NCBI RefSeq assembly: GCF_000011065.1
Contig: NC_004663.1
Location: forward strand, 806,001-870,000
Direction of reading: 5' to 3'
Length of the DNA stretch: 64,000 nt
Origin: Bacteroides thetaiotaomicron VPI-5482
Lineage (GTDB): Bacteria; Bacteroidota; Bacteroidia; Bacteroidales; Bacteroidaceae
The notes below the pieces were generated by a model. It saw only the letters and a list, made by a program, of their open reading frames with translations. It was not told the origin of the DNA and did no database searches. The position numbers and the translations under genes are program-made. This document shows positions 8,665 through 16,416 of the stretch, piece by piece (position 1 is the first letter of the stretch; every line of letters begins with the position of its first letter).

Positions 8665-8862
8665 ATGAAAAACAAAATATTATTAATGATAATTATTGTC
8701 CTCTTTATAGGAGGATATGGTGTATTCTTTTCTCTAGTTAATGCGAAGCCTATTTCCGATTTAGCATTAACTTATGAATTAGGAAATTGTGACAAAGATT
8801 CTCCAGGTAACTGTTGTCTTAATAGTAGAATTGGTGAAGTGAGAAATATTATATCAAATTAG
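8665..8862 (+). CDS. Small exported Cys-rich peptide, NVEALA-like
   Basis: The peptide has 65 residues. I chose the third in-frame ATG (8665) because MKNKILLMIIIVLFIGGYGV is then a classic signal or anchor sequence; ATGs at 8656 and 8659 are alternatives. After the hydrophobic stretch comes VNAKPISDLALTYELG, where ISDLAL sits in the place of the NVEALA motif of small Bacteroidales exported proteins. The tail has three Cys (GNCDKDSPGNCCLN). The ending GNCCL recurs in the second peptide at 12.7 kb. The next gene (propeller) starts within a few bases of the stop, so the two are translationally coupled. The function is unknown; I infer a secreted or periplasmic peptide matured by disulfide formation. 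Confidence 0.65.
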   Translation: MKNKILLMIIIVLFIGGYGVFFSLVNAKPISDLALTYELGNCDKDSPGNCCLNSRIGEVRNIISN

Positions 8863-8864
8863 TG

Positions 8865-10091
8865 ATGATTGGTAGAAATAATAGTTCGTTGATAGGATTG
8901 GTACATGTGGGAAGAGTTATTATGATAATTTTTCTAACTATGTCATCCTGTCAACGACAGGTTTCATGTCATAAAGATGGCATTGAAATCATTGATATTT
9001 TGAATAAAGATTGTCCTATACAAATCGACTTGTATGACATTGTAGATAGTATCAAATATATTCCTTTGGAAACAAGTGAATGCTTGTTGAGTGATATTGA
9101 ATGTATAAAGAATGATGGAAATTTTTACTTTGTAAAAGATTCTAGAGGATTATTTGTTTTTGATGAAGAAGGACATTTTATTAATGAAATAAGTCATAGA
9201 GGAATAGGGCCTGATGAATATGTTTATTCGGATAATTTCTATTTAGATCGTGATAATAAGTTAGTATGTCTTATCTGTAATTCAGCGAGAAAGATTTTGC
9301 AGTATAGCTATATTGGAACTTACTCTAATACAATTCAATTAAATGCCAAAGATGCTAACATTGAATCTGCTATGATGTGTGGTGAAGGAGAGCTTATTGC
9401 GTATTATCCGTTATCCAATGATTATTCTCTAAGCAAAAGTGAATACAGTACATTTAGAATCAAGAATAACTTATTAATTGGCGAAACATTATTAAAAGCA
9501 AAAAAAATGGCAACCCAAAATGTACATTATTCTTTTTTGCATTATCCAATAGCGTTATTAGATGATCAATATTTCTTTATATCAGTTTTATCGAATGAGC
9601 TTTTTGTATATGAGGAGGGGAAAATTATGTCTAGATATTATCTAAATATGCCGGAAAATGAGCCAAGTGAGAGTTTTATAGAAGAACATAAAGACTTGGG
9701 CTTTTTTGAATTGATTGAAACATTGAAAAAAAATAATATAGGTTGGGGAATCACTGCTATTGAATCTTCTTCAGATTATTTATTTATGTCAATTAGTAAT
9801 AAAAGTACGGTGATTTGGGATAAAAAAAGATCAATTCAAATATCTAGTATTTATGATTCTAATTTGAATCTTTATTCAGATTTGCTTTTACCTGGCGGAG
9901 TATCAAATGAGCATTTAGGCTTTTATTCTGCTGATTTTCTCTGCGCTGAAAAAGATCTAATATTGGAAGGTACAGATAAATCTCTTGCTAAATTGGTTGA
10001 AACTTTATTAGAAGACGATAATCCTATTGTGTATCAATATTTTTTTAAGAAAAATGCTATAGATATATTAATTGAAAAATATGGGATTTGA
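8865..10091 (+). CDS. 6-bladed beta-propeller lipoprotein
   Basis: The protein is about 408 residues long. It could start at GTG 8862 or ATG 8865; I prefer the ATG. The N-terminus contains a hydrophobic stretch ending MIIFLTMSSC, which gives a plausible lipobox near residue 28. The body has the hallmarks of the Bacteroides 6-bladed propeller family (DUF5128-like): DSIKYIPLETSE near residues 60-72, LFVFDEEGHFINEI, and the HRGIGPDEYV motif near residue 115. The remaining sequence is repetitive beta units. It starts 2 nt after the small peptide gene, and this peptide-propeller pairing recurs at 12.3-13.9 kb. The role is unknown, and binding of the paired peptide on the membrane is a hypothesis. 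Its composition is strongly AT-rich compared with flanking core genes. Confidence 0.8.
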   Translation: MIGRNNSSLIGLVHVGRVIMIIFLTMSSCQRQVSCHKDGIEIIDILNKDCPIQIDLYDIVDSIKYIPLETSECLLSDIECIKNDGNFYFVKDSRGLFVFDEEGHFINEISHRGIGPDEYVYSDNFYLDRDNKLVCLICNSARKILQYSYIGTYSNTIQLNAKDANIESAMMCGEGELIAYYPLSNDYSLSKSEYSTFRIKNNLLIGETLLKAKKMATQNVHYSFLHYPIALLDDQYFFISVLSNELFVYEEGKIMSRYYLNMPENEPSESFIEEHKDLGFFELIETLKKNNIGWGITAIESSSDYLFMSISNKSTVIWDKKRSIQISSIYDSNLNLYSDLLLPGGVSNEHLGFYSADFLCAEKDLILEGTDKSLAKLVETLLEDDNPIVYQYFFKKNAIDILIEKYGI

Positions 10092-10450
10092 TTATGACTA
10101 GAGGAAAATGCTTTCAGAAGCTAATAACCGTGATTTCCTATTCAGAATAGAAAATATTCTATTATATGAACTTGAATAATAATTTTTATAGTATAAATAG
10201 AATAAAGTCGCTCATAATGTTGTATATTGAAAAATAACCACTATCTTTATACAGAATATTATTCACTCAAACAAAATTAGTTAACCCTAAAATCTAGAAA
10301 GCGCGAGAAACTATTGAAAGACACAGAAAAACACAGCTTCTTCTATATTGCCGTATTTGGTTATATAACCACAGTATTACCTCATCAGAATGAAAAACTG
10401 AAAGCGTATCTTTTCTAAGCTTCTAAACTTTCCTGATTCAATAAAATTGA
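10092..10450 (+). other. Intergenic region with promoter and an orphan open stretch
   Basis: There is no complete gene here. A 45-codon open stretch (10281-10418, residues such as REKLLKDTEKHSFFYIAVFG) lacks a start codon and is preceded by a stop, so it may be a gene remnant or chance. A promoter-like sequence lies at 10220-10249. Confidence 0.5.
10220..10249 (+). promoter_or_regulatory. Candidate internal promoter of the locus
   Basis: TTG (10220-10222) is followed after 19 nt by TATCTTTA (10242-10249), one base off the -7 consensus. It lies about 200 nt before the O-antigen-ligase-like gene, implying a long leader. Confidence 0.45.
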
Positions 10451-12247
10451 ATGATGGAAAATAGGAAATGTGTTATATTGTCAATAGGAGTCACATTGGC
10501 TATCTGTGGAATGTTATGCAGTAGCTTTTGGGGGCGCTATAGTATGTTTGATAACTATTTTCTACTTTTCCCTGTCTCTTTGGGGATATGTTTGGTCACT
10601 ATAACGGCCATTCTTTCATTTCTTACAAAGAAGAAAATTTTTCAATTATCTGTAGCGGATGTACTAATATCTATTTTAGTGGTTTACTATATCGTTCGAT
10701 ATGATTATGAACTTCAATTAGCCAATTGGAAAATAATGTATGCTATTTTATTATTGATATTATGGTATGCACTAAGGATTCTATTGATGAATGCTACAAT
10801 ATCTCGACCCATTCTCTTTGGTGGCATTGTTGCTATTGGTTGTATGTTGTCTATATGGGGATTATTGCAGCTTTATGGATTGCAACCATCTAATCACAGA
10901 TTATTTGCCATCACTGGACCTTTTTATAATCCTGGACCTTATTCCGGTTATTTAGCTATGATTTTTCCTATTAATTTAGGTTGTCTGCTCCAGTCTATGG
11001 GGAAGACACGATATTTGTGGCTAGTAGCTTTCGCTTTGATGCTATGCATTTTGCCTGCCGGGATGAGTCGTTCGGCATGGTTAGCTTTGTCCTTTAGTAG
11101 TCTGTGGGTATTGGTTATACATTTTAAGTGGATCACTAAGGCAAAGTCTTATTTGCAGACGCATTTCTATACTGCTACTTTGCTTTATATAACTGTAGCT
11201 ATTATTATTGTGTGTGCATCAGTGTTGCTTTATCAGATGAAAGCTGATTCGGCTAATGGCCGATTATTTATATGGAAGACGACGTGTAAAGTAATTGCGA
11301 ATAAACCGTTGTTAGGGTATGGCCCGGGAACTTTTTCTCATGTATATGGTGAGATGCAATCAACTTATTTTGCATCGGAAAAATATACGGAACAAGAAGA
11401 AAGAGTAGCAGGAGCACCTGAATATGCTTTTAATGAATTGTTACAATTATGCGTAGAGGGTGGCATTATTTTGCTGATGCTGTTTTTGATGCTGATAGTT
11501 TGGGTAGTCGGTAAAGGAATATCTAATAAAGATTATATCGCTTGTTCCGGCCTTATCTCTTTGCTACTTTTTTCATTATCCTCCTATCCTTTTCAAGTTC
11601 TTCCATTTCTAATGATGGGAGTATTATTACTTGTAGTTTGTGTCACTAATCCTAAAGGGATAATAGAGAAGAATGCCTGTATTCCACGAATATGTACTCT
11701 ATTGTTACTAATATCTATGTTGGCAGGAAATATTTTGTGTCTTTACAAACTATGCAATGTAAATGAACTTTCCCAACGTTTATATTATATAAAGGTATTA
11801 CAGGATCAATCTTTACAAAAAGAGGCTTCGACAGGATATGGACGGTTATATGACTTCTTTAAACATAACTTTAATTACCTGATGAAATATGCAGGAAATT
11901 TATTTGCTCAAAAAAGGTATGATGAAGCGATAGTCATTTTAGAACGTGCAAAATTAGTAAGTTGCCATCCTAGTATTTATACTCTACAAGGACAATGCTA
12001 TCAGGCTTTAGGAAACTTTGCTGATGCGGAGAAATGCTATAAAGCGGCTGCTTTATTATTGCCAATTCGTATTTATCCTTATTATTTGTTGGCAAAACTT
12101 TATGCTGAACCAGACTTTTACCATGAAACGAAAATGAAACAGATGATAAATATTGTATTGACTAAGGAACCTAAGGTATACTCTAAAGCAATACATGAAA
12201 TGCGCATGGAAATGAATATTTTATTAAATAATCGAATTACTAACTAA
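10451..12247 (+). CDS. O-antigen ligase/Wzy-like membrane protein with TPR tail
   Basis: This 598-residue protein has about 11-12 hydrophobic segments between residues 8 and 435. The Wzy_C-type periplasmic loop lies near residues 270-320 and has the family signature pattern GRLFIWKTTCKVIANKPLLG followed by GYGPGTFSHVY. The last about 130 residues lie outside the membrane and contain tetratricopeptide-like units (AKRYDEAIVILERAK-like and LGNFADAEKCYKAAALL). The family transfers or polymerises lipid-linked glycans, either onto lipid A (WaaL), as O-antigen (Wzy), or onto proteins (PglL/PilO). No glycosyltransferase or flippase is nearby, so it probably uses a common lipid-linked glycan or has a different role. 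It sits 16 bp before a Ser/Gly/Asp-rich exported peptide that could be its substrate; that is inference. Confidence 0.8.
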   Translation: MMENRKCVILSIGVTLAICGMLCSSFWGRYSMFDNYFLLFPVSLGICLVTITAILSFLTKKKIFQLSVADVLISILVVYYIVRYDYELQLANWKIMYAILLLILWYALRILLMNATISRPILFGGIVAIGCMLSIWGLLQLYGLQPSNHRLFAITGPFYNPGPYSGYLAMIFPINLGCLLQSMGKTRYLWLVAFALMLCILPAGMSRSAWLALSFSSLWVLVIHFKWITKAKSYLQTHFYTATLLYITVAIIIVCASVLLYQMKADSANGRLFIWKTTCKVIANKPLLGYGPGTFSHVYGEMQSTYFASEKYTEQEERVAGAPEYAFNELLQLCVEGGIILLMLFLMLIVWVVGKGISNKDYIACSGLISLLLFSLSSYPFQVLPFLMMGVLLLVVCVTNPKGIIEKNACIPRICTLLLLISMLAGNILCLYKLCNVNELSQRLYYIKVLQDQSLQKEASTGYGRLYDFFKHNFNYLMKYAGNLFAQKRYDEAIVILERAKLVSCHPSIYTLQGQCYQALGNFADAEKCYKAAALLLPIRIYPYYLLAKLYAEPDFYHETKMKQMINIVLTKEPKVYSKAIHEMRMEMNILLNNRITN

Positions 12248-12263
12248 TTAAAAACTAATCAAA

Positions 12264-12710
12264 ATGAAAAAGAAAATGATTTATGTTGTTGCCGCTCTTG
12301 TACTGGGTGCTGTAACTGTGTTTAATGTGAAGACAGTGTTGGAAGCAAATCACGTGTATGATTTGACGATGACTTCCATTGATGCGCTAAGTGAGAATAG
12401 TGATGGAGAAAGTGGTGAAAGCGGAGGAAGTACCGGAGATGGAGAAAGTGATACAGGTGCTAATATCACTGACGAAAGGGAATGTCATAATAAGAATGGC
12501 TATTGGAATATGGCATTAATATGTACAGATTCGGGGATTGAGAAACTAACTTGCGAAAGAACAGGGGAACTTACGCTTTGGGGATTTACTGTTTTTAAAG
12601 TTTCTTATAAGAAAGGAGAAAAATATGAACTTGCATGGGAACGTTGGGCATGTACAACTAGTACAGGAAATTGCTGCTTATCTGATAAACAGGGACTTAG
12701 GGTTAGATAA
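12264..12710 (+). CDS. Exported peptide with Ser/Gly linker and Cys motif, NVEALA-like
   Basis: The 148-residue product begins MKKKMIYVVAALVLGAVTVF, a Sec signal, followed by NVKTVLEANHVYDLTMTSIDALS. SIDALS occupies the position of the NVEALA motif. Residues about 45-70 are a low-complexity Ser/Gly/Glu/Asp linker (SGESGGSTGDGESDTG). Residues 71-148 form a small domain with about six Cys (ECHNKNGYWN, ICTDSG, LTCERTGE, WACTTSTGNCCL). The ending STGNCCLSD matches PGNCCLNS of the 65-residue peptide, which supports a shared family or shared processing. The next propeller gene follows within about 30 bp. Disulfide bonding by the adjacent thioredoxin-like protein and glycosylation of the linker by the upstream ligase-like protein are hypotheses. 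Confidence 0.75.
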   Translation: MKKKMIYVVAALVLGAVTVFNVKTVLEANHVYDLTMTSIDALSENSDGESGESGGSTGDGESDTGANITDERECHNKNGYWNMALICTDSGIEKLTCERTGELTLWGFTVFKVSYKKGEKYELAWERWACTTSTGNCCLSDKQGLRVR

Positions 12711-12739
12711 CCGTATATATGTATAATAAAATAAGTACT

Positions 12740-13888
12740 ATGAAACAGAAAGTCTATATGATAATGCTTTTTTTAAGTAGCATTATTGTAGTATCATGTA
12801 ATCCTGAAAAAAAAACATCAAGTGAAACAGTCCGTAATCTTAATCCTTCAGAAGAACCTCTGCAAGAGACACCGATTTACAAACACGTAGAAATTATAAA
12901 GCTGGAAACGTCTCCAGTTTCCCTGATTAGTAATGTAAATCGAATAGAAATGAATGATTCTATTATATTCGTATCAGAATTTGGAAAATTGTATACATTC
13001 ACAAGAGAAGGTAAATTTGTATCTCAAATTAGTAGAAAAGGAGAAGGACCGGAAGAATATATTGTCTTAAGCTCGTTTTATATCGACAATAAAAAACAGC
13101 AGGTGACAATTATAGATAATTATAAAAATGTATTAATCAATTATGATTTTTATGGGAAATATTTATCCACAGTTTCTGTGCCAGCAGGGTCCTTTCAGAG
13201 TTGTCATTACACTTTTTTGACTGAAGACAATCAGTTATTAAGTCATAATATGATGGATATGAATGATACAGAAGCATATTCTTTATTCGATATGCGCAAA
13301 CAAAGAGTAAAACAGTATTTTTCGTATCAACCGATAACTGTAGGTAATTATATGTATCCTTTTTCTTGGCATCCAATGGCGAGGAGCGGCAAAGACATTG
13401 ATATAATTATGCCTTTATGCGATACAATATACACTTATTCAGCAGCAACATCTTCTTTCGAACCGAAATACATAATAGAAACACCTCAAAAAATGATTCC
13501 TAAGGAGAAAATAAGAAAAAATACACCTTCCTATACTGAGGATATATGTAAGTTAAGCGAACAAGGATTCTTTACTGGATTTACTGGAATTTTTGAAACC
13601 GAAGCGAAAATTTTACTAGAATATAAAGATCAAGGAGTTGTTATGGGATATTTTTTGTTTGATAAATCGTCTAAAGCAGGACATTATTATCTAACTACTT
13701 GGAACGAGAAGTATACAACATTACCTTTTTTCAACACTATCTATGCATATAAAAATGTATTTGTAGGATATGCACAACCGAGAGATTTATTGGAACTGGA
13801 AAATCTTCAAGACGAAAAAATTCGTGAAAGCATTAAAGATTTGGAGGAAGATGATAATCCATGTTTGATTTTGTATGAACTTAAATAG
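12740..13888 (+). CDS. 6-bladed beta-propeller lipoprotein
   Basis: This is a lipoprotein of 382 residues. I chose the ATG at 12740 because MKQKVYMIMLFLSSIIVVSC is a proper lipoprotein signal with lipobox VVSC; an ATG at 12719 adds seven residues. The propeller family hallmarks are IIKLETSPVSLISNVNR-like N-terminal blades, KLYTFTREGKF, and ISRKGEGPEEYIV near residue 100. The protein is a close paralogue of the one at 14535: both contain FSYQPIT, YPFSWHPM, DIIMPLCDT or DVIMPLCDT, and IRKNTPSY. It ends with EEDDNPCLILYELK. The function is unknown, and the pairing with the upstream peptide gene suggests a partner role. Confidence 0.8.
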   Translation: MKQKVYMIMLFLSSIIVVSCNPEKKTSSETVRNLNPSEEPLQETPIYKHVEIIKLETSPVSLISNVNRIEMNDSIIFVSEFGKLYTFTREGKFVSQISRKGEGPEEYIVLSSFYIDNKKQQVTIIDNYKNVLINYDFYGKYLSTVSVPAGSFQSCHYTFLTEDNQLLSHNMMDMNDTEAYSLFDMRKQRVKQYFSYQPITVGNYMYPFSWHPMARSGKDIDIIMPLCDTIYTYSAATSSFEPKYIIETPQKMIPKEKIRKNTPSYTEDICKLSEQGFFTGFTGIFETEAKILLEYKDQGVVMGYFLFDKSSKAGHYYLTTWNEKYTTLPFFNTIYAYKNVFVGYAQPRDLLELENLQDEKIRESIKDLEEDDNPCLILYELK

Positions 13889-13896
13889 CAATAGAG

Positions 13897-14535
13897 ATGT
13901 GGAAATGTGGAACATTTATATTGTTAACTCTGAATATCTTATTATTGATAGCATTTTATATAATTAATAATGGATATAGTAAAAAAGAGAGTTTGTTGAC
14001 TGAAAAAGTCAATAAACTCTTTTATGAGAATATATCATTGCAAGATAATATAATCTTATCCAAACAAGGATATTGTCAATTAGACCCCGAAATGCTATTA
14101 TATACTAAAGACAGAGATAGCATACATTTGTCTGAGATCAAAAGAAAAGAATATACGCTTGTTTTAAGATATTCCACTCAATGTTGTTCTACTTGCGTAG
14201 AGGATATTTTGAGAAAAATGAGAAAATTTGAAGAACAATATCCTGATATTGACATCTTATTGTTTACAACTTATCGGGTACAAATTGAAAAAAAAGATTT
14301 TCAACGGATTTGTAGATTTTTTCCTAAAGTCTATAATGTGTTTTCACTAGGAATACCTCTTGATGAAGAGGTAGTTCCCTACTTGTTTGTCTTAGATAGA
14401 GGTATGAGAGTAATTGATACTTTTATTCCTGACAAGGATTTACCTAAATTAACCAATCGTTATTTTGAAAGAATTACGACGACTTTATCAAGGAATAAAG
14501 CATACAACTATAAGTATTATAAAAAAGAAATATAA
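13897..14535 (+). CDS. Membrane-anchored thioredoxin-like protein
   Basis: The protein has 212 residues. One N-terminal transmembrane segment (FILLTLNILLLIAFYII, residues about 6-22) is followed by a short coiled region. A thioredoxin-fold-like core then carries QCCSTCVEDIL near residues 97-107, which offers a CxxC pair (C-S-T-C) in the right place after a beta strand (YTLVLRYST). The redox domain would lie on the periplasmic side. It is too divergent to name as ResA, TlpA or DsbD-like. Its stop overlaps the next start by one base (ATAATG), so translation is coupled to the second propeller gene. I infer a role in making or breaking disulfides in the Cys-rich peptides of this locus. Confidence 0.65.
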   Translation: MWKCGTFILLTLNILLLIAFYIINNGYSKKESLLTEKVNKLFYENISLQDNIILSKQGYCQLDPEMLLYTKDRDSIHLSEIKRKEYTLVLRYSTQCCSTCVEDILRKMRKFEEQYPDIDILLFTTYRVQIEKKDFQRICRFFPKVYNVFSLGIPLDEEVVPYLFVLDRGMRVIDTFIPDKDLPKLTNRYFERITTTLSRNKAYNYKYYKKEI

Positions 14536-15680
14536 TGAAACTAATCTTTACGCTTATCTTTACTGCATATAGCATTGCCGCTATACCTATATCTGTAACG
14601 AAAGGGCCTGATGGGATAAAAATACATTGTCTCAACTCTGCAAATAATCCTTTGCTAGGATCTCCTGCTTACAAAAATGTGAGAATTGTTGAACTGGAAA
14701 AAGTTCCTTTTTTCCAGCGGATAAATAATATCCGGAAACTGGAAATGAATGATGATTATTTATTTGTCCAGACATCTGAAAAGCTATATACCTATACCTT
14801 AAACGGTGAATTAATGGCTGAAATCGGAAGAAAAGGCGAGAGGGAAGATGACTATAGTGAGCTAAGTACATTTTATATTGATAACAAGAAGAAACAAATC
14901 ACCATTATTGATGGTGTTCAAAACAAATTGATCAATTATAATTTTTGGGGAAACTATATGTTTACAGATACTATTTCTGAAGGTGCTTTCAAATGGTGCT
15001 ATCAAACTTTATTAATTAATAATAATCAATTGTTGAATTATCATGGGATGAGCATGGATAACACAGAACCTTATTCTTTATTCGACCTGACCAAAAAAGA
15101 AGTCATCAAACGATACTTTTCATATCAGCCGATTACTTTGGGCAATTATGTGTATCCTTTTTCTTGGCATCCAATGACACGTGCAGATAAAGATATTGAT
15201 GTAATTATGCCATTATGCGATACGGTATACACATATTCAGCTGCATCGTCTTCTTTCCAGCCAAAGTATATTATCGAAATGACTCAGAAAATGGCGCCTA
15301 AAAATAAAATCAGAAAGAATACGCCCTCTTATAGTGGAGATTTATTAAAGTTGGATCAGCAGGGGTACTTCACCGGATTTGACGGAATTTATGAGACTGA
15401 TACTAAAATTTTGTTACAATATATGTATGGTATAACTTTAGGATATTTCTTATTTGATAAATATACTAAAACAGGTAGTTTTTATCTGTATTCACAAAAT
15501 GATAAAGGCAAAACATTCCCTTTTAATGTAATCGTTCATTCCTATAAAAATGAATTTGTTGCATTCGGAAAAGGGAAGGAGTTACGCTCATTAACTCATA
15601 TAAAAGACAAAAAGGTCCGAGAAAAAATAGAAAGTCTGGGAGATAATTCTGCATGCTTAATTTTTTATGAACTTGAATAA
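14535..15680 (+). CDS. 6-bladed beta-propeller protein, non-lipidated paralogue
   Basis: This 381-residue protein closely matches the propeller lipoprotein at 12740 along its length, down to shared DNA stretches such as the one encoding YPFSWHPM. Two differences stand out. Its signal (MKLIFTLIFTAYSIAAIPIS) lacks a lipobox, so it is probably a soluble periplasmic or secreted form. The conserved RKGEGPEEY segment has become RKGEREDDY. The pair arose by duplication and now flanks the thioredoxin-like gene. The end NSACLIFYELE parallels NPCLILYELK. The function is unknown. Confidence 0.8.
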   Translation: MKLIFTLIFTAYSIAAIPISVTKGPDGIKIHCLNSANNPLLGSPAYKNVRIVELEKVPFFQRINNIRKLEMNDDYLFVQTSEKLYTYTLNGELMAEIGRKGEREDDYSELSTFYIDNKKKQITIIDGVQNKLINYNFWGNYMFTDTISEGAFKWCYQTLLINNNQLLNYHGMSMDNTEPYSLFDLTKKEVIKRYFSYQPITLGNYVYPFSWHPMTRADKDIDVIMPLCDTVYTYSAASSSFQPKYIIEMTQKMAPKNKIRKNTPSYSGDLLKLDQQGYFTGFDGIYETDTKILLQYMYGITLGYFLFDKYTKTGSFYLYSQNDKGKTFPFNVIVHSYKNEFVAFGKGKELRSLTHIKDKKVREKIESLGDNSACLIFYELE

Positions 15681-15692
15681 GAATAGAAAGCA

Positions 15693-16415
15693 ATGAAGCG
15701 GGCATTAAAAAAGTTTGGTTGGGCATTATTGGGACTTTTCATATTGTTCCAGATTTATTTTTCAGTCAGAGTATACTGGCTGGTATCTTGTACGATTCCG
15801 ACTTATTCAATGTCTCCCACCTTGGTTGGTGGAGATTACATACTTGTTTCTGTGCAAATTCCCGGACGTAGAATATACAAGAAAGATCCTTTACGGCCGG
15901 AACATTATCTTATTCATCGAAGGAAAGGAGCACATGGCGTGAAGAAGGGAGACGTGGTAGTATTCAATTTTCCATACGCAAAACAGAATGAGAAAATGAT
16001 TCTGTGTGATGAAGTGTTTTATTGTAAACGTTGTGTGGCACTTCCTGGAGAGATATATCAATGGAGGACTAATGAAGGAACAAAAACTGTATATCTGCCT
16101 AAAATAAATGATACTATACGAATTGATACTACTAACTACAGTGATTACTATAAATGTATTGAATATGAAACGGGATTACCTGTGAGAGTATCTGAAGAGG
16201 GCAAGGTGTATCTTGCAAATACTTTACTGGAAAGTTACTGTTTCCGACACGATTACTACTTTATGCGGGGAGATAATGTAAATGATTCGTATGATTCCCG
16301 CTATTGGGGGGTATTACCCGATGATTTTATTTTAGGAGTAGGGAAATGTATCTGGTTTTCCAGAGATCCTAAGACCAAACAGATAAGATGGAATAGAATA
16401 TTTAAAACAATATAG
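15693..16415 (+). CDS. Signal peptidase I (S26A) paralogue
   Basis: This is a LepB-like protease of 240 residues. One N-terminal transmembrane segment (residues about 8-30) is followed by box B with the catalytic Ser (PTYSMSPTL, Ser about residue 38-40), a box C/D region (GDVVVFNFP), the lysine region KRCVALPGE, and box E GDNVNDSYDSRYWG. All expected catalytic features are present. An unusual Cys pair (CDEVFYCKRC) flanks the catalytic Lys. The gene lies 12 bp after the propeller gene and 1 bp before the transglutaminase gene, so it belongs to the locus. A dedicated peptidase beside two small exported peptides suggests specific processing; that is inference, because general housekeeping cleavage is also possible. 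Confidence 0.9.
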   Translation: MKRALKKFGWALLGLFILFQIYFSVRVYWLVSCTIPTYSMSPTLVGGDYILVSVQIPGRRIYKKDPLRPEHYLIHRRKGAHGVKKGDVVVFNFPYAKQNEKMILCDEVFYCKRCVALPGEIYQWRTNEGTKTVYLPKINDTIRIDTTNYSDYYKCIEYETGLPVRVSEEGKVYLANTLLESYCFRHDYYFMRGDNVNDSYDSRYWGVLPDDFILGVGKCIWFSRDPKTKQIRWNRIFKTI

Positions 16416-16416
16416 G

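Noticed and set aside
10451..12247. Capsule or O-antigen biosynthesis locus
   Set aside because: No glycosyltransferase, flippase, nucleotide-sugar enzyme or chain-length regulator is found within the window.
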